A DNA stretch of 64,000 nucleotides from assembly GCA_028622995.1 (NCBI GenBank), contig JAJQJQ010000012.1:4340001-4404000 (forward strand). The letters are read 5' to 3'. The DNA comes from Panagrolaimus kolymaensis (lineage: Eukaryota; Nematoda; Chromadorea; Rhabditida; Panagrolaimidae). Shown one piece after another: positions 12,271 through 24,688 of this stretch (position 1 is the first letter of the stretch; each line of letters opens with the position of its first letter). A program made the position numbers and the translations under genes. Below the pieces are notes generated by a model that saw only the letters and a program-made list of their open reading frames with translations, did no database searches and had not been told where the DNA came from.

Positions 12271-12675
12271 ATTGTTTGAAAATTGTTGTTATTTTTTGTT
12301 GATTTTTTTTATTTAATAAAAGTTTATTCTTCAAGATACGACCAGTTGTTTTCACTTTGCTCATCCGCGTTTCGTAATTCGTTAAAAGGTTGATGGTGAA
12401 AATAGGTATGCCAAAGGAGAAATGAAGAAGATTAAACAAAAGCCATGTATGGGGCTGCACTCGGTACATGTATTTTTTTTATTCAGCTGCTTCTGGATTT
12501 TCAAAGATACATGGATATGTATGCCAAAAAGATATGTTAGAGATTAATCGAAAGCCATGTATTTTTTAATTTTATTTAATAACACTTTATTCTTCAAGAT
12601 ACAAAGAAACAAAAAAGAACACAAAAAAACAAGAAAGAATAACACAGAAAAAATGAAGAACAAAATAGAAGAATA
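12271..12675. repeat. Duplicated segments in the shared 3' region of convergent genes
   Basis: Between the convergent BRX1 and helicase genes, a 32-bp segment is present twice with 30 matches: 12308-12339 and 12571-12602. A second pair, 12429-12450 and 12541-12562, matches at 20 of 22 positions. Each 32-bp copy carries TTTATT (AATAAA on the minus strand), and the first also carries AATAAA on the plus strand, so it can serve as a poly(A) signal in both directions. Confidence 0.6.
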
Positions 12676-14805
12676 TTAAACACCTTCAGAGATATTTTGA
12701 TCAGAAGTTTCTTCAGCAGTAGACTTGGTAAGATCATCATTGTTTGAATTGGGTTCTTCAACATCTTCTTTTTCTTTTGATTCATTGGTTCCAACGGTTG
12801 CAGTTTGATTTCCATTTTTGTTTGGATCATGATGACGAAAGCCATTAGGACCATCAAGGATATCAGTAAGAGTTTCGGGAACAAGTTGACCACATTCTTG
12901 ACAAGATTTCTTAATATCTTCAAGAAGTGGACGATCGCCTTCAGGAGAAACAAATGAAATACATGTGCCATTGCGAATGCGTCCAGTTCTACCAACACGA
13001 TGAACATAGCTTGAGAGATCTTTAGGCATATCATAGTTGATAACAACATCCAATTCTTTGACATCTATGCCACGGCTACAAACCTATAAAAATAAGAAAT
13101 TAGATTAGAGATACGAAGAGTCAACAAACATCAGTAGTGAGTAAAACAGGACATTTTTTGTTTCTAAAATCTTCTAATGCTTTTTCACGTAAATCTTGAG
13201 CGCGTAAACCAGTAAGAGGAATACACAGGATATTATAGAAGCCCAGAGCAACTGCAAGCTTTTCAACGTGATCCCGATAGTTGCAGAAAACCAATGTTCG
13301 TGGAAGCTTGGAAGGATCATTGTCAACTGAAAAATTATTTATGAAAAAAGAAAGGAAAGAAAAAGCAAACTCTTACCCTTTTTTACTTCATCACGGAAAT
13401 AATCAACTAATGCAACAAATTTTTCGTTATTTTTAAAAGCTCGAAATTCTTGAATACATTTCTTATTAGCTCCATTTCGACGATTTGAAATAAAAGCGCA
13501 AGCATCTTCACGAGTAAATTCTTTGGCAACTTCACGCATTTCATCGCTAATTGTTGCAGAAAAGAAAAGAGTTTGACGACGAGTTTTCTAAAACGATAGA
13601 AGTTATAAAGTACTCAATAATAAAAGCAATAACAAACCTTTGGAAACAATGGATGCTCGATGATGGGACGAATTTCAGACATAAATGAACGATCAAGTAA
13701 ACGATCGCCTAAAAATACTGAATAAAAAAAGGATAAAATAAAATCTTACCTTCGTCAAAGACAATAAAGCGGATTCTGGTTAAGTTGAGGAAACCTTCTT
13801 CAAGAAAATGCTTGAGACGACCAGGAGTTGAACAAAGGATATCACAACCACGAGAAATTTCGTCTTTGTTTCGTCTGACAGGATATTCGCCATATGCCTT
13901 GGCAACAGAGACATCAGTTCCTATAAATGGAGAGTTTAAAATAAGTAAAGGAAACATGAATACATACCATCAGCAAATTTAAAAGCTTGTTCAGCACATT
14001 GTTTAATCAATTCACGTGATGGACCAAGGATGACGGCAAATGGAGTGTCAGCTTTTGAAGTAAAAGATCCTTCTTTTTTAGAATCCATACATTCAGAGAT
14101 AATTGGCAGCAAAAAAGCCTAAAAGAGAAACATTAATAAGTAAAATGCTTTTGCCATAGTCAAACTTACAGCTGTTTTGCCACTTCCTGTTTCACTATGA
14201 GCGACGACGTCATATCTATCCAAAATAATAGGGATTGCAGCACGTTGAATTTGACGAGGCTTGATGTATTTTGCACGTTGAATGTTTTCCATTAAAGCGT
14301 CAGGAAATTCAGCTTCATCCCATTTGCTAAAAAGTAACATTGTTTAATAAACAAAAGATAATGCTAAAAACTTACTCTATTCTGATAAGATTTCCTTGTA
14401 AGCCTTCAACATAAATTTCATCGTCTTCTGCCACAGCTGTTGCATAAACATCAGCACTATTTTCATCTTCATCAAAGATATCTCTGACAGCTCGAACAAT
14501 AGGAACAAAATCAAGAAATGCATGAGCGCGAGGAAGATAAACAGAGCTCAATGTGGTTTCAAGTTCTAAAAAGTTATGTTTAGTTTCAAGAAGAAGAGAA
14601 TAATCAATTATTACCTTGGCCAAAAATTTCTTTGTCTGCTTGAAAAAGACGAATACGTTGAGGAACATCAACAGGACGATGCATTTCTCCATAGCTTCCT
14701 GCAGATGATAATCGGCGACGACCATGATCACCTGAAAAGAAAAAAGATATTAGAAAATAAAAACAATCATAAAATAAGTTATTTACCTTCATTAAAGTAT
14801 TGCAT
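12676..14805 (-). CDS. DEAD-box family RNA helicase with DEGD motif
   Basis: ATP-dependent RNA helicase. Exons (minus strand order): 14805-14787, 14731-14615, 14565-14376, 14326-14170, 14118-13968, 13920-13750, 13708-13638, 13587-13377, 13326-13130, 13083-12676, giving 563 residues. Motifs in order: Q motif (PRQIQRAAIPII), Walker A-like SETGSGKTA, GPSREL in place of PTREL, STPGRL, box FDEGDRLLD (DEGD rather than DEAD), FFSATI, LVFCN, CSRGIDV and HRVGRTGR. All motifs needed for activity are present. The N-terminus is short and Arg-rich and the C-terminus is Glu/Ser/Thr-rich. The overall layout is Ded1/Vasa-like. A relation to nematode germline helicases such as MUT-14 or RDE-12 is possible but I cannot test it. 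Confidence 0.87.
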
Positions 14806-14996
14806 TCTGACTTTAATAGTTGAAGATACACAATAATTCTGAAAATGAAAAAATATGAATATCATATGAGAAATCAGCAACAGATAAAAAACCACGAAAG
14901 ATTTCACGGAAGTAATAAAGATACAAAAGGTTTAATTGCTAAAGCAAGTAATTTTTAAACAAATGAAAGAGAAAAAGTGAGATGGTAGGTAGCAAG

Positions 14997-15242
14997 CAGT
15001 GTTGTGACTCGCTCCGTCAGCTCCGGCTCCGCTCCGGGTCGGAGCCCGGAGCGGAGCCGGAGCTAAGAAAAAAAAATTTTGGAGCTTGAAAAGTTTTTTT
15101 TATGAATTTACTTAAAAAATTTGCAAAAAATTGAACGAAAAAAAAAATTTCGGAGCCCGGAGCGGAGCTGGAGCCACTTTTAAAATTTGACCGGAGCGCG
15201 GAGCGGAGCTGGAGCCAAAAATTATGAAAAGTAACAACACTG
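14997..15242. mobile_element. hAT-type MITE (246 bp) with GC-rich core
   Basis: The ends CAGTGTTGTGACT (14997-15009) and, reading inwards from the other end, CAGTGTTGTTACT (15242-15230) form 13-bp terminal inverted repeats with one mismatch. Direct repeats GTAGCAAG flank it at 14989-14996 and 15243-15250. An 8-bp target duplication with CAGTG-type ends is the hAT superfamily signature. The interior has unusually GC-rich GGAGC/GCTCC units on both strands (15011-15063, 15151-15175, 15191-15216) separated by A/T runs. It encodes nothing, so it is non-autonomous. Confidence 0.88.
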
Positions 15243-15250
15243 GTAGCAAG

Positions 15251-16170
15251 CATAACATGCAAGAGCGAGTGGCAATAAATGAAACAATTGATCATGGAAA
15301 TTTATAAAAATGACGAAATACAGCTTTCAAAAAATCTGAAGGAGTTTCATTTTCGAAATTTGAACAAGTTTCTTCATCGCTGAAACTACCACAGTAACAG
15401 AAGCATTCGTTATAAGATTTAACATGTTTTAAAAATGTGCTTCTAAAATGAGTGTGTAAACCAAATAATTATTTGCATGAAGTTAGATTCAGGTTGTAAA
15501 TTCAAAAATTTGTTTGTTTCATTTATCGGTTTTGTTGAATGTTTTTTTATTTTTTAATAAGCAATGTTAGCAAAGTGATATTCGTTAATTTTGCTTTCTG
15601 ATGGTTGTTTCATAATTTTTGCTGTGCTTTTTTTCCGGCTTAATTCAGCTAGTTAGAATCGTAATAAAGATTATATTAACCACAAGTTTCAATGGTTTAA
15701 GTTCTTCTAACTTTATGCTGACAAATATGGTTTAAGCAAATTACGAAAGTGTAAATTTTTTTGAGTTCAAGTTGTAAATTCAGAAAATAAGCATGTTATT
15801 TATATTTATGAGACCAATAAATCTTACATCAATTTTCTTAAATTATTCATTGTTGCTTGCTTCCTTCTTTTCATGTTTATTGCATTTTATTTTGCTGCCT
15901 TTTGTCATCAATCAAACAACATACCTTAAACGAAAGCATGCTTTCATTTTTTTATCTATTGTTTTCGACCTCTTTCTCTCGTCTTTTTACCATGTGCGCT
16001 AGTTAGCTATCACACGATATGTGAAGAAATAATCGTTTTTACCGTTTTAACCAGGACATCATATTTTTTTTATCAGGAAAATGCTTATAAGAAAGGACTT
16101 AAAACCTTTTTGGCGTCAGTCAGTTAGTTGTCTCTTTTTTCTTCAATTCTTCCAGAAAAGACTAAAAATA
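15251..16170. other. Intergenic stretch upstream of saposin-like gene
   Basis: About 0.9 kb with no supported gene. It is AT-rich and has only short open frames with no recognisable domain. It holds the promoter of the following gene; I see no clear TATA box or repeat. Confidence 0.4.
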
Positions 16171-16659
16171 ATGAAAACTTTCAGTGAGTTTGCTTAATTT
16201 TTTGCTTTAATTTTTTAAAAATTTGTAGTTATCCTTGCTTTGATTGGTATTGCTGTGGCTATTGTAATCCCTGCTAAAAAAGGCCAACAAAAAGATGGTG
16301 GACCCGATTGCGGTGCTCGCTCAGCTCCTAAAGCCTTCTTTCCCCGTAAAATCCACAGTAAGATTTTATCCTAAATTTATCAATCCCAACAAGCTTTAAT
16401 GATTTTAGAAGAAGCAACATTCATTTGTGAAATGTGCTTAGATTTGGTTCAAGTTGCTGAAATGTATGCAGAATGTGATGAATCATATGTTGATCAACAA
16501 ATGGATGCAAAATGTGATAGTTATTTCCATAATGGACTTCTTGATAAAATTTGTCGTGACATGATTGATGATGTTATGGCTGCACTTGAAAAGGACACAG
16601 ACAAAGACCCCGCAAAAGTTTGCTCCAAAATTACCAAAACTGATTGTCATTATTCATAA
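16171..16659 (+). CDS. Secreted saposin-B-type protein
   Basis: Exons 16171-16183, 16229-16357 and 16409-16659 encode 130 residues. The N-terminus is a signal peptide (MKTF followed by a hydrophobic stretch to about residue 18), then a Lys/Gly-rich linker. The C-terminal 80 residues contain the saposin-B cysteine layout: CEMC, AECD, AKCDSYF, KICRDM, KVCSK, with one more Cys near the C-terminus. Saposin-like proteins bind lipids or membranes; in nematodes many are intestinal and antimicrobial. Which role applies here cannot be told from sequence. AATAAA lies near 16699. Confidence 0.82.
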
Positions 16660-17715
16660 ATCACTTAATTTTATTTTTCTTTCCCTTTTTATTATCTAAT
16701 AAAATGATTTCGTAATATAATTTTAAAAATTGGAAGGATAATTAAAACCCAAAAAATAAAAATAAACTTTTGTTTAGCCTAAAATAAAGAAAATTGGTTT
16801 ATTGTATCAAAACATTTCTGACTAAGGTTTGCATCTTTGCTTTCCTAATTGAAACATTTCAATCAAAAAATGAGTTTCACTTTTTCAATTGTTTTACTTT
16901 CGTTGTTCAATCTTTCAACAAAAACTTTTTTTCAATACAAAAAAATTACAAAAAACTAGTATATTTTTTTATTGTCGTAGCATCGTCGGCTTAAATGATT
17001 CATAAACGATTATTATTTTTCATTCAAAGTGAAAAACGTCAACGAAAAAAAACAGATGAAAGAACGGAAACAAAAAAGGGTATAAAAAAGATTTTTGATG
17101 AATTTTTTGAAATTAAATGCAAATCGCTTTTTTCAACATCAAAATCACCATCATCAAAAAGAAAAAAATCATACATACAACTTTTTTGTTTGGTTTAAAA
17201 AAAACTTTGCAATTGTTTTTTTTTGTCAGCAATGATTGAAATTTCATTAAAGAAGAGGATGATTCAATTGAAAGAGTTGAAGCTGCTGCAACAAACAGTG
17301 GCAGCAAAGAGGTGGTATTTGCGTTTCGGATTTTGGTTTTCTTGCTTCCTTCATTCTTTCTCCACCTGCGCAAAATATTTTTTAAACTTTTTTCTCTTTC
17401 AACCCCCATTCTGAAAAAAGAAGAAGCTTCTGGATGCTTCGATTTTTAATGTATTTGTTTCGTATTTAAGTGGAACGTGTTGAAAGGTTTTAGGTCATTC
17501 AATGTAAGAGCAGATGTTGAGTTTAAATTTTTAGGAAGTTTGTAAGGTTGCTTGAAAAAAAAAATTAGATAGTGAAGTTAAAGAAGCGCTAGATTTTGTT
17601 TGGGTTAATTTTTCTATTTCTTCATTCGTGTATTAACTTTTAAAAATTATTTCTGTATTTGATATTAAACAACAATAAACTAGCTTTCCTCAATTTTTTT
17701 AGCCACCTCAAAAAA
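16660..17715. other. Intergenic stretch, no gene seen
   Basis: About 1.05 kb of A/T-rich sequence between the saposin-like and small heat-shock genes. Open frames on both strands are low-complexity. A possible trans-splice acceptor (CAATTTTTTTAG) ends at 17701, just before the heat-shock gene's ATG. Confidence 0.4.
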
Positions 17716-18340
17716 ATGTCATCACTTCGCCGATTCCGTGATCCTCTTTATTCTCCATTTTTTCATACTCGCTTCTTCGATGATATCGATTTCGATCGTT
17801 CTATTCGAACTCCATATTGGGCAGAAAAAAATCTCTTAGATGGTCAAAAATTTGCTGATGGCTTTGGTGAAGTTGTTGATACTGAAGATACATTCAAGGT
17901 TGAACTCGATGTGTCACATTTCCGCCCCGAAGAATTAAAAGTTAATGTCGTCGAAAATGAACTCGTGATTGAAGGAAATCATGAAGAAAAAACTGATAAA
18001 TATGGAAAAGTAAGATTTTACATACTTTTACTACGAGTGGCAGAAATACATGTAACAACGAGAGATAATTTTGGCATCAAAAAATAATTTAATTTTTCGT
18101 TGAAGTACCAGAATTTTATTGTCTTGAACCGTGTTTCACCTTTTGGCTTCCATTTTTAAAACTTTTTCCTTATTTCAGATTGAACGCCATTTCGTCCGCA
18201 AATACAAACTTCCCCCAAATATGAAACCCGAAGATGTTACATCTGAACTTTCCAAAGAAGGTGTCCTTACAGTTCAATCAATCAAAAAACAAGTTGAAGA
18301 CTCCAAAGTCCGAAACATTCCCATTCAAACAAAGCCATAA
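17716..18340 (+). CDS. Small heat-shock protein (alpha-crystallin/HSP20 family)
   Basis: ATP-independent chaperone that holds unfolding proteins. Exons 17716-18009 and 18179-18340 encode 151 residues. The N-terminal arm contains FRDPLYSPFFHTRFFDD. The alpha-crystallin domain follows, with VDTEDTFKVELDVSHFRPEELKV, then the beta-strand pair ERHFVRKYKLP, and SKEGVLTVQ. The C-terminal tail includes the I-P-I motif (RNIPIQ) that docks neighbouring subunits. The intron falls right after the YGK before the ERHF strand, a position used in many nematode small heat-shock genes. No clear heat-shock element was recognised upstream. Confidence 0.92.
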
Positions 18341-21300
18341 ACTTTCTTTTTTCAATCCCAAAAAAAGCCATGATGAAACTGCTTTCACTTTGCTTCAAAA
18401 CTTTTTCTTTTTAAATTTGGTTTCAAACTTTGCACTTTTAAATTTTATTTCCATTTGAAAGAATAAATAAATTTTTCATTTTTTTAAACGAACGGAAGTT
18501 TTGAAGTTTGATGGATGTCGTTCGTCTATTTAATTTTAAAAATAGAGTTTGATTAAATGAAGAGGTGGCGGTATGGGCACACATCTGGTTTATTAAAGAA
18601 AGATGGAAAAGGTTTATGAAAGGTACTTTAAACTTAAAAAAACTTCGAATTTTTAATTTTAAATTAGAAAAAGTGAAGCGGATATATTTTTTTGAACCTT
18701 TTTTCTCTCATTTTTTTGTCTTCTAGTAAGAATACATACAAATAAATAATTGTTATAAGTTCTTAATTATATTTTGTTTCAAAGGTAAAGGTAAAGGTAA
18801 TTCTCATGATTGCGTAAGAAAATGAAAATGACAAGGATAACATCGAATTTTTTTTTCTCAAGCATTAACTTACCTATCTTTCTCTTGCATCCATTTAAAT
18901 TTTATTGTTTTTTTTTTCCAATAACTAAATCCAAATTTTATCTTTCAAAGATTATTATTATTTAAAGTAATAAATGCTTATTTCCTACAGTAATCCCGCT
19001 GATGATGACTAATTTTTTTAATTTATGAACGTTGTCTTTTTTTCTGGAACTATAGGAACATAAAACACTAAGAGATAATCTCCTCGCCCTTTTAGAAATC
19101 ATTTTTTCCATTTACAGATTATTACTTTTTTTCCTAAAAAAACATCTAGGTACAAAGGATCACATTTTGTTTAACCCTTTTTTGTTTTTTGCTGTTACCG
19201 AACATCGACTCATGCCTTTTTCATTTCTTAAAACACTCATTCTTTGTTTGCAACAACAACAAAAATTAATAAAAGGGATTTATTGAAAGTAAAAGTCAAA
19301 AGTCATTCATTCGTTTCATGCAGCGTTCATTTTTTGTTTTAGCTTTTTGCTTAAAAAAGAAGAGATAATTAGTGAGAGAGGGTTCTCCAGATGCCATCAT
19401 GTCAAACATTTCCTCCTCCACAAAAGTATGGATAATGTTACTTCTTTTTGTTAATGATCTTTTAACACCATTAAATATACTATAGACTTTTTGGAGCATA
19501 AAAAAAATATTTTTTTCAGTTTTGAAAACTTTAAAAACAAGCAAAAAAAATGTTTGTCAACTTTTTCTTTTTTTTCCGCTTCAATGCAGCTTCTAACCTT
19601 TTTGAAAAGCGGATATTTTTCAGACATTTAACTTTTTTTGGAGTTGAAACTTTAAATCCGGCTTTTAAAAATACAAAAATAATGTTCCAAAACTTTCTTT
19701 TTATTTTAATTTTTTAAATTTTTGTCTTTTTTGTTTTGCCTATTTTCTTGACTCCAGGAAAATGCATTTTTTTAAATACCAAAAAATTTTAAGACTAAAG
19801 TTAGAAGGATTTGTTTCACGTCAAATTATAGCTTAAATGCGTTAGTTAATAAAACTAAATTAGGTTTTTTTCTTCTTCATAAAAGCATTGCTTTGTTTCA
19901 AGTAAGCACATAAAAGGAAAAACTGAGGGTGGATGAAATTAAAAAACTAAAAGAATTTAGACGATGGACGGAGTGCCGATGCATTGTTTCAAGATTTTTT
20001 TTGTGGCCAATGTGAGTGCATTTTTTTAATATTAATATTAAGAAAGCCACATTTGAAAGCGCGTTGCATTGTTGAGCAAGGTTTGTTTGCAGATAATTAG
20101 TTAAAGGAAGCTATTTTTGGGTTACTCAATCTTGTTAAACTCTAAATGATTAAATAGAGATAATGACTTTCTTGGAGAATGGGTAACAGCGCAATGATAT
20201 TCCTGTGACACTCTTCAACACCGCTAAAATTTTACCTAAAATAAGTTTCTAATTAATTACCCATTTCTTTTGAGAATGGATAAAGCCTTCAAACCTCATA
20301 GGAGATAGCCATATGCTTTAAAATTTCTGAACAAAATCACTGATCTCCAGCGATTTACTTACTTTTAACTTTATTTTCAACCTTTCGGGTTTTCAACTAT
20401 CTTTGCTTCTCATGTAAATAATATTTACTTATTGTTTGCTGCTACTTTAAGCAATTTATTTTGAGATTATTTTCTTTCCTTTTTATTTTGCCCATCAAAA
20501 AGAACTTATAAGAAAAGCCAAGAGTTTCAAATTACACGTGAAAAAAAAAGAAGCTTTTTTGTAAATACACTTTAGCAGTTTTTTTTCTTCTTTGGTGGTC
20601 TTTTAATTTTGTTACACCAAAATAAATTTTTTTATAGCAGCAATTTTGTGTGGTTGTTTAGAATATGTAATTATTGTTTTTTTTTATTCTTGTAGCTTTT
20701 TTGTTCCTAAAAATAATCGAATTTTTGACAATAATTTTATTTATGATACACCTGCATTTTTGTTTTTGTAATTGGCACCAACACAAACAAAAATAAAATT
20801 AAATAAAGTTTCAAATTTATTTTTTGCTTTATTTTGACTTTATGATTTTTGGTTTTTCGTCAAGCAAACGAGCAAAGGCATTTCAACCCTGTCTAATTTT
20901 TCTTTTGCTGAAAAAATGCAATGTTGTGAATTATTTAAAGGTTGTCACTTTTAATTTCGAATTTAAAAAAAAAACAGCCATTGTAAATTTATGGAGGAAA
21001 CGCTATAGAATGTTGCTATTCTTATCATGTCTGTGGAGGTTGAGAAAAAAGATGTCACATTTCAGCATTGAAAAAATATATTAGGTCACGATAATAACAC
21101 TTGCAACATAGGTTAAAGCTCGAATTATTTCGCTTTTTCATAGGTTTAATAATTATTTAGATACTATAGTATTTTTACAAACGCGATAAATGAATACAGT
21201 AAACTTTCTCGTTTCCACCCAATTTCAGAGAAATTTTCTAAAAATACCTTTTTTTAAAACAAAAAACTCTCAGACCTTTTGAACTAACCTTTAAAAAACT

Positions 21301-21760
21301 TTTTAAATAATAGAAATACAATTTGTGTTTTTTACGTGTTTGAAAATGTTTATTTTGACAAACTTTACCGTATCACCATGAAATAAAAAAACAAAGAAAC
21401 TAATTCTTGAACTTTATGAGAACCGATCTCACGCAATTCATTCTTACTTTTTTGAAAGTTTTACGTTCATTGCTTTTTAAATAGTTTATTAAAGATAAAC
21501 AATAAAATTATAATTAGAAATTAATTTTTAGAAAGCCACGTAATTGGTATTTCATTCTTCTTTAGCGCCTTTTAACAACAACACTGCTTTTTTTTGTGAA
21601 GCAGAAAGAAAGAACTTGGGATACAAAAAGTAACATTTGAAAATTTGAACTCTCTATTGGCTCAGTTTCCGGGCATCCGTATAAATATATCAACATCTTA
21701 CCTCGCCTTTTAAAACAACATCAAAAAACTCCTCTTCGCAAAAATAGAAAGAAAAAAAAA
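18341..21760. other. Large gene-poor interval (3.4 kb)
   Basis: The longest interval without a supported gene. Every open frame is short and rich in Phe/Lys from A/T runs, without domains. It includes a small GGTAAA direct repeat (three units near 18784-18800) and a weak inverted repeat AGAATGGGTAA / TTACCCATTTCT about 80 bases apart near 20175-20265. I found no tRNA, spliced-leader RNA or snRNA pattern. It may be regulatory for the chemoreceptor downstream. Confidence 0.45.
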
Positions 21761-23068
21761 ATGTTTCATGCTGCTGATCCATTTCTTCGAAAAACTCGTT
21801 TTGTCAATTATTTACTTGCTGATACTATTTCACTTGGGCTTAATTTTATTTTATTGTATTTAGTTTTAACCAAATCCAAATCTGGTCTAAAACCATATAA
21901 AAAAATTTTAGTATTTTCTATTTTAATTGATGTCATGTATGCATTTTTTGCAATGCTCAATCAAGCTGTAAGTCGTCATTTTAGAGGTATAAAAACTTCA
22001 GGAAAATGCTTTTGTGATTTTCCGAATTACAGTAATTTTGTATAAAAATTTACTAATAACTTTCATTTTAAAGTATTTAAATTAGCTTTTTTCTTTCAGA
22101 GCTTTTTCGTGCACGATGATGTGTATTACGTGGTTCCAAGTGGCTTACTTCCACGTTTGCCTGAATCATTTAGTTTTATGATGACTATGTTTCATCTTTT
22201 TTGCTTGTATTTATGCATTACCACCATTCCAGTTCATTTTATTTATCGATGCAATTTAATTGTTAGGTTGGCTATAAAATAAAAGCAATAACAAAGTGTA
22301 TTCATTCATTTTTAGATCGCGTGAACTTTCATTATCATTCTTCTTAGCAATGGTTTCAATTCCCATTGGTTTTACTCTAGCTTATGTTCTTCTTTTTGCA
22401 AGGGCAATGGAGCCAAAATCACATAATACTGAACCACATGCACATTTTTTCGTTGATACACAATGGTTTGATTCAGATGGAAAAATTCCAACTTTTTATG
22501 CTGCGTATTACGTGAGTTTAAAACAAAAACGAAAAAGATTTGAAAGTTTTTGATGATGGAAAAATAAAAACATTTTTAGAATGATGAAGCTGGAAACCAA
22601 GTTCGATTTCTTGCATCATTTTTGGTTCTCATACCATACGGAATAGCAACAATATGTTCCATTGCAATAACTTTAAAATTGAAATCAGTTGAAAAAAGCA
22701 TGTCAACCAAAACGCGATTGCTTCAAAAACAAATTACTCGAGTGCTTATTATTCAAGCTTTGATTCCACTTTTAACTCTCGTAATTCCAATGGGCCTTCA
22801 TACAGTTTTAACAGATGTACCAATTACAAGTTTCATTGCAATGTTAACAATGTCATGGAGTCCCGTATTTAATCCATTGGTAGCTTTAATGGTTTTAACT
22901 CCATATCGACGAGCATTACAAAATCTCTTCTTCAATGCTTATGATGTTGCGAGAGGAGTTCCAATCAAATTTTCATTCAATTCAACGGATTCAACTTTGG
23001 TTTTACGAAGTGGTCCACAACCAAAAAAGATTTATGCAACCATTTCCAGTCATATAACTACACCTTAA
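21761..23068 (+). CDS. Seven-transmembrane serpentine chemoreceptor, Str superfamily-like
   Basis: Exons 21761-21967, 22100-22266, 22316-22511 and 22580-23068 encode 352 residues, a typical length. Seven hydrophobic segments are visible. The third cytoplasmic loop carries the [20 protein letters not shown] type sequence leading into helix 6 ([13 protein letters not shown]), and helix 7 has [22 protein letters not shown], features shared by Srd/Str/Srh receptors of nematodes. Such receptors act in ciliated sensory neurons. I cannot separate srd from str with confidence. It is a lone copy in this window, not a cluster. Confidence 0.82.
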
Positions 23069-23269
23069 ATTTATTTCAAGCATATCGTAAATAATTTATC
23101 ATGATTTTATTCATATCATAAAGAAAAGTTTTGTTGATTTTTAATAATTTTATTGTTAATATCGAGTAAAAGCATAATATAAAAAAGTAATAAAAAAATG
23201 CAATAATAAATAAATACATACAAAGAAAGAAAGGCAACAAATGCTCAATGAGAAAATATTACAAAGACA

Positions 23270-24656
23270 TTAAAAAATGAATGGTTCTTCACCTTCATCT
23301 TCATCTTCTTCATTTTCGGGAATATTAATTTTGATATCTTCAATCATTTGAACAATTTCTGATTGAGAAAGCCGACCTTTATCATTATGAATTTTAATGG
23401 AATTTTCATTTCCACTTTTTTGATCCACAGCGGAAACATTGAGAATTCCATTTTCATCAATTTTGAATGTAACTAAAATTGATGGATTTCCAGCTGGAGC
23501 GGGTGGAATCTCTAATGTAAATTTTCCAAGCATTCGATTTTTATCAACAAATTCATTTTCTCCTTCAAAAACTCGAACGCTGATATTTGTTTCATTATTA
23601 TATGTGGTGGTGAAACGGCAGATTTTTTCAATGGGGAATCGAGTATTTCGTTCAATAACCTTTGCAAACATTCCAGAATGATTTTTATCTCGAGTACTAA
23701 TACCAAGTGAATGAGGAGTAACATCAAGAAGTCGAATATTTTTGATGCTTGTATCTGTGCATGAAGTTAAATAAGCAGCAAGAAGAGTGGCGCCATATGC
23801 AACAGCTTCATCTGCATTAATATTAGATTTCAATTCTTTTCCATCAAAAAATTCTTTCAAAGTTTTTTGAACTAATGGAATTCGAGTTGAACCACCAACA
23901 AGAATGACATCAGCGATGACAGCTTTATCAATGTCAGCAAAATTTAATGCTTCTTTAACTGGAGCAATTGTGCGTTCAATGAGATCGGCACAAAGTTCAT
24001 TAAAACGAGCTTGAGTAATTTTGCATTGTAAATCATTATCACCGAGATCCAATGAAACTGTGGCAGAAGATTTGCAGCTTAAAACTCGCTTAGCTTTTTC
24101 ACAAGCATTTCGTAAACGAGCAAGGGCTCGAGGATTGGTAGTAACATTGTATTTATCTTTACGTTTGAATTCTTCAATGCAATATTTGATAAGGCGTTGA
24201 TCAAAATCTTCTCCACCAAGATGATCATCACCCAAAACAGCGAGAACTTGACAATATCCATCATGAACTTTGATGAGTGAAACATCAAAAGTGCCTCCGC
24301 CAAGATCATAAACAAGATAAATTTCTTCCTTTTTATCTTTTTTGAATCCATATGCTAATGCTGCAGCAGTGGGCTCATTAATAATTTGTAAAACATTCAA
24401 GCCTGCAATCTTTCCTGCATCAATGGTTGCTTGTCGTTGAGCATCAGTGAAATATGCGGGAACTGTAATAACTGCATCAGAAACAGAATGACCCAAATAT
24501 GATTCAGCCATCTTTTTCATATGATTTAAAATTAATGCACTAATTTCTTCAGGAACATAAATTTCCTTTTCACCATCAGTTTCAATTTTAATTGCAGCAT
24601 TTCCATTCGATGATGTAACATAAAATGGCCAATCTTTCATATCCTTTTTAACCAAA

Positions 24657-24688
<32 letters not shown>

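Noticed and set aside
14997..15242. Ser/Gly/Pro coding repeat (SAPGSDPERS type) as a small protein gene
   Set aside because: The frame falls inside the hAT MITE and merely translates its GGAGC units.
20175..20265. Inverted repeat AGAATGGGTAA / TTACCCATTTCT as a MITE
   Set aside because: Only about 11 bp with a mismatch, no target duplication, so chance is likely.
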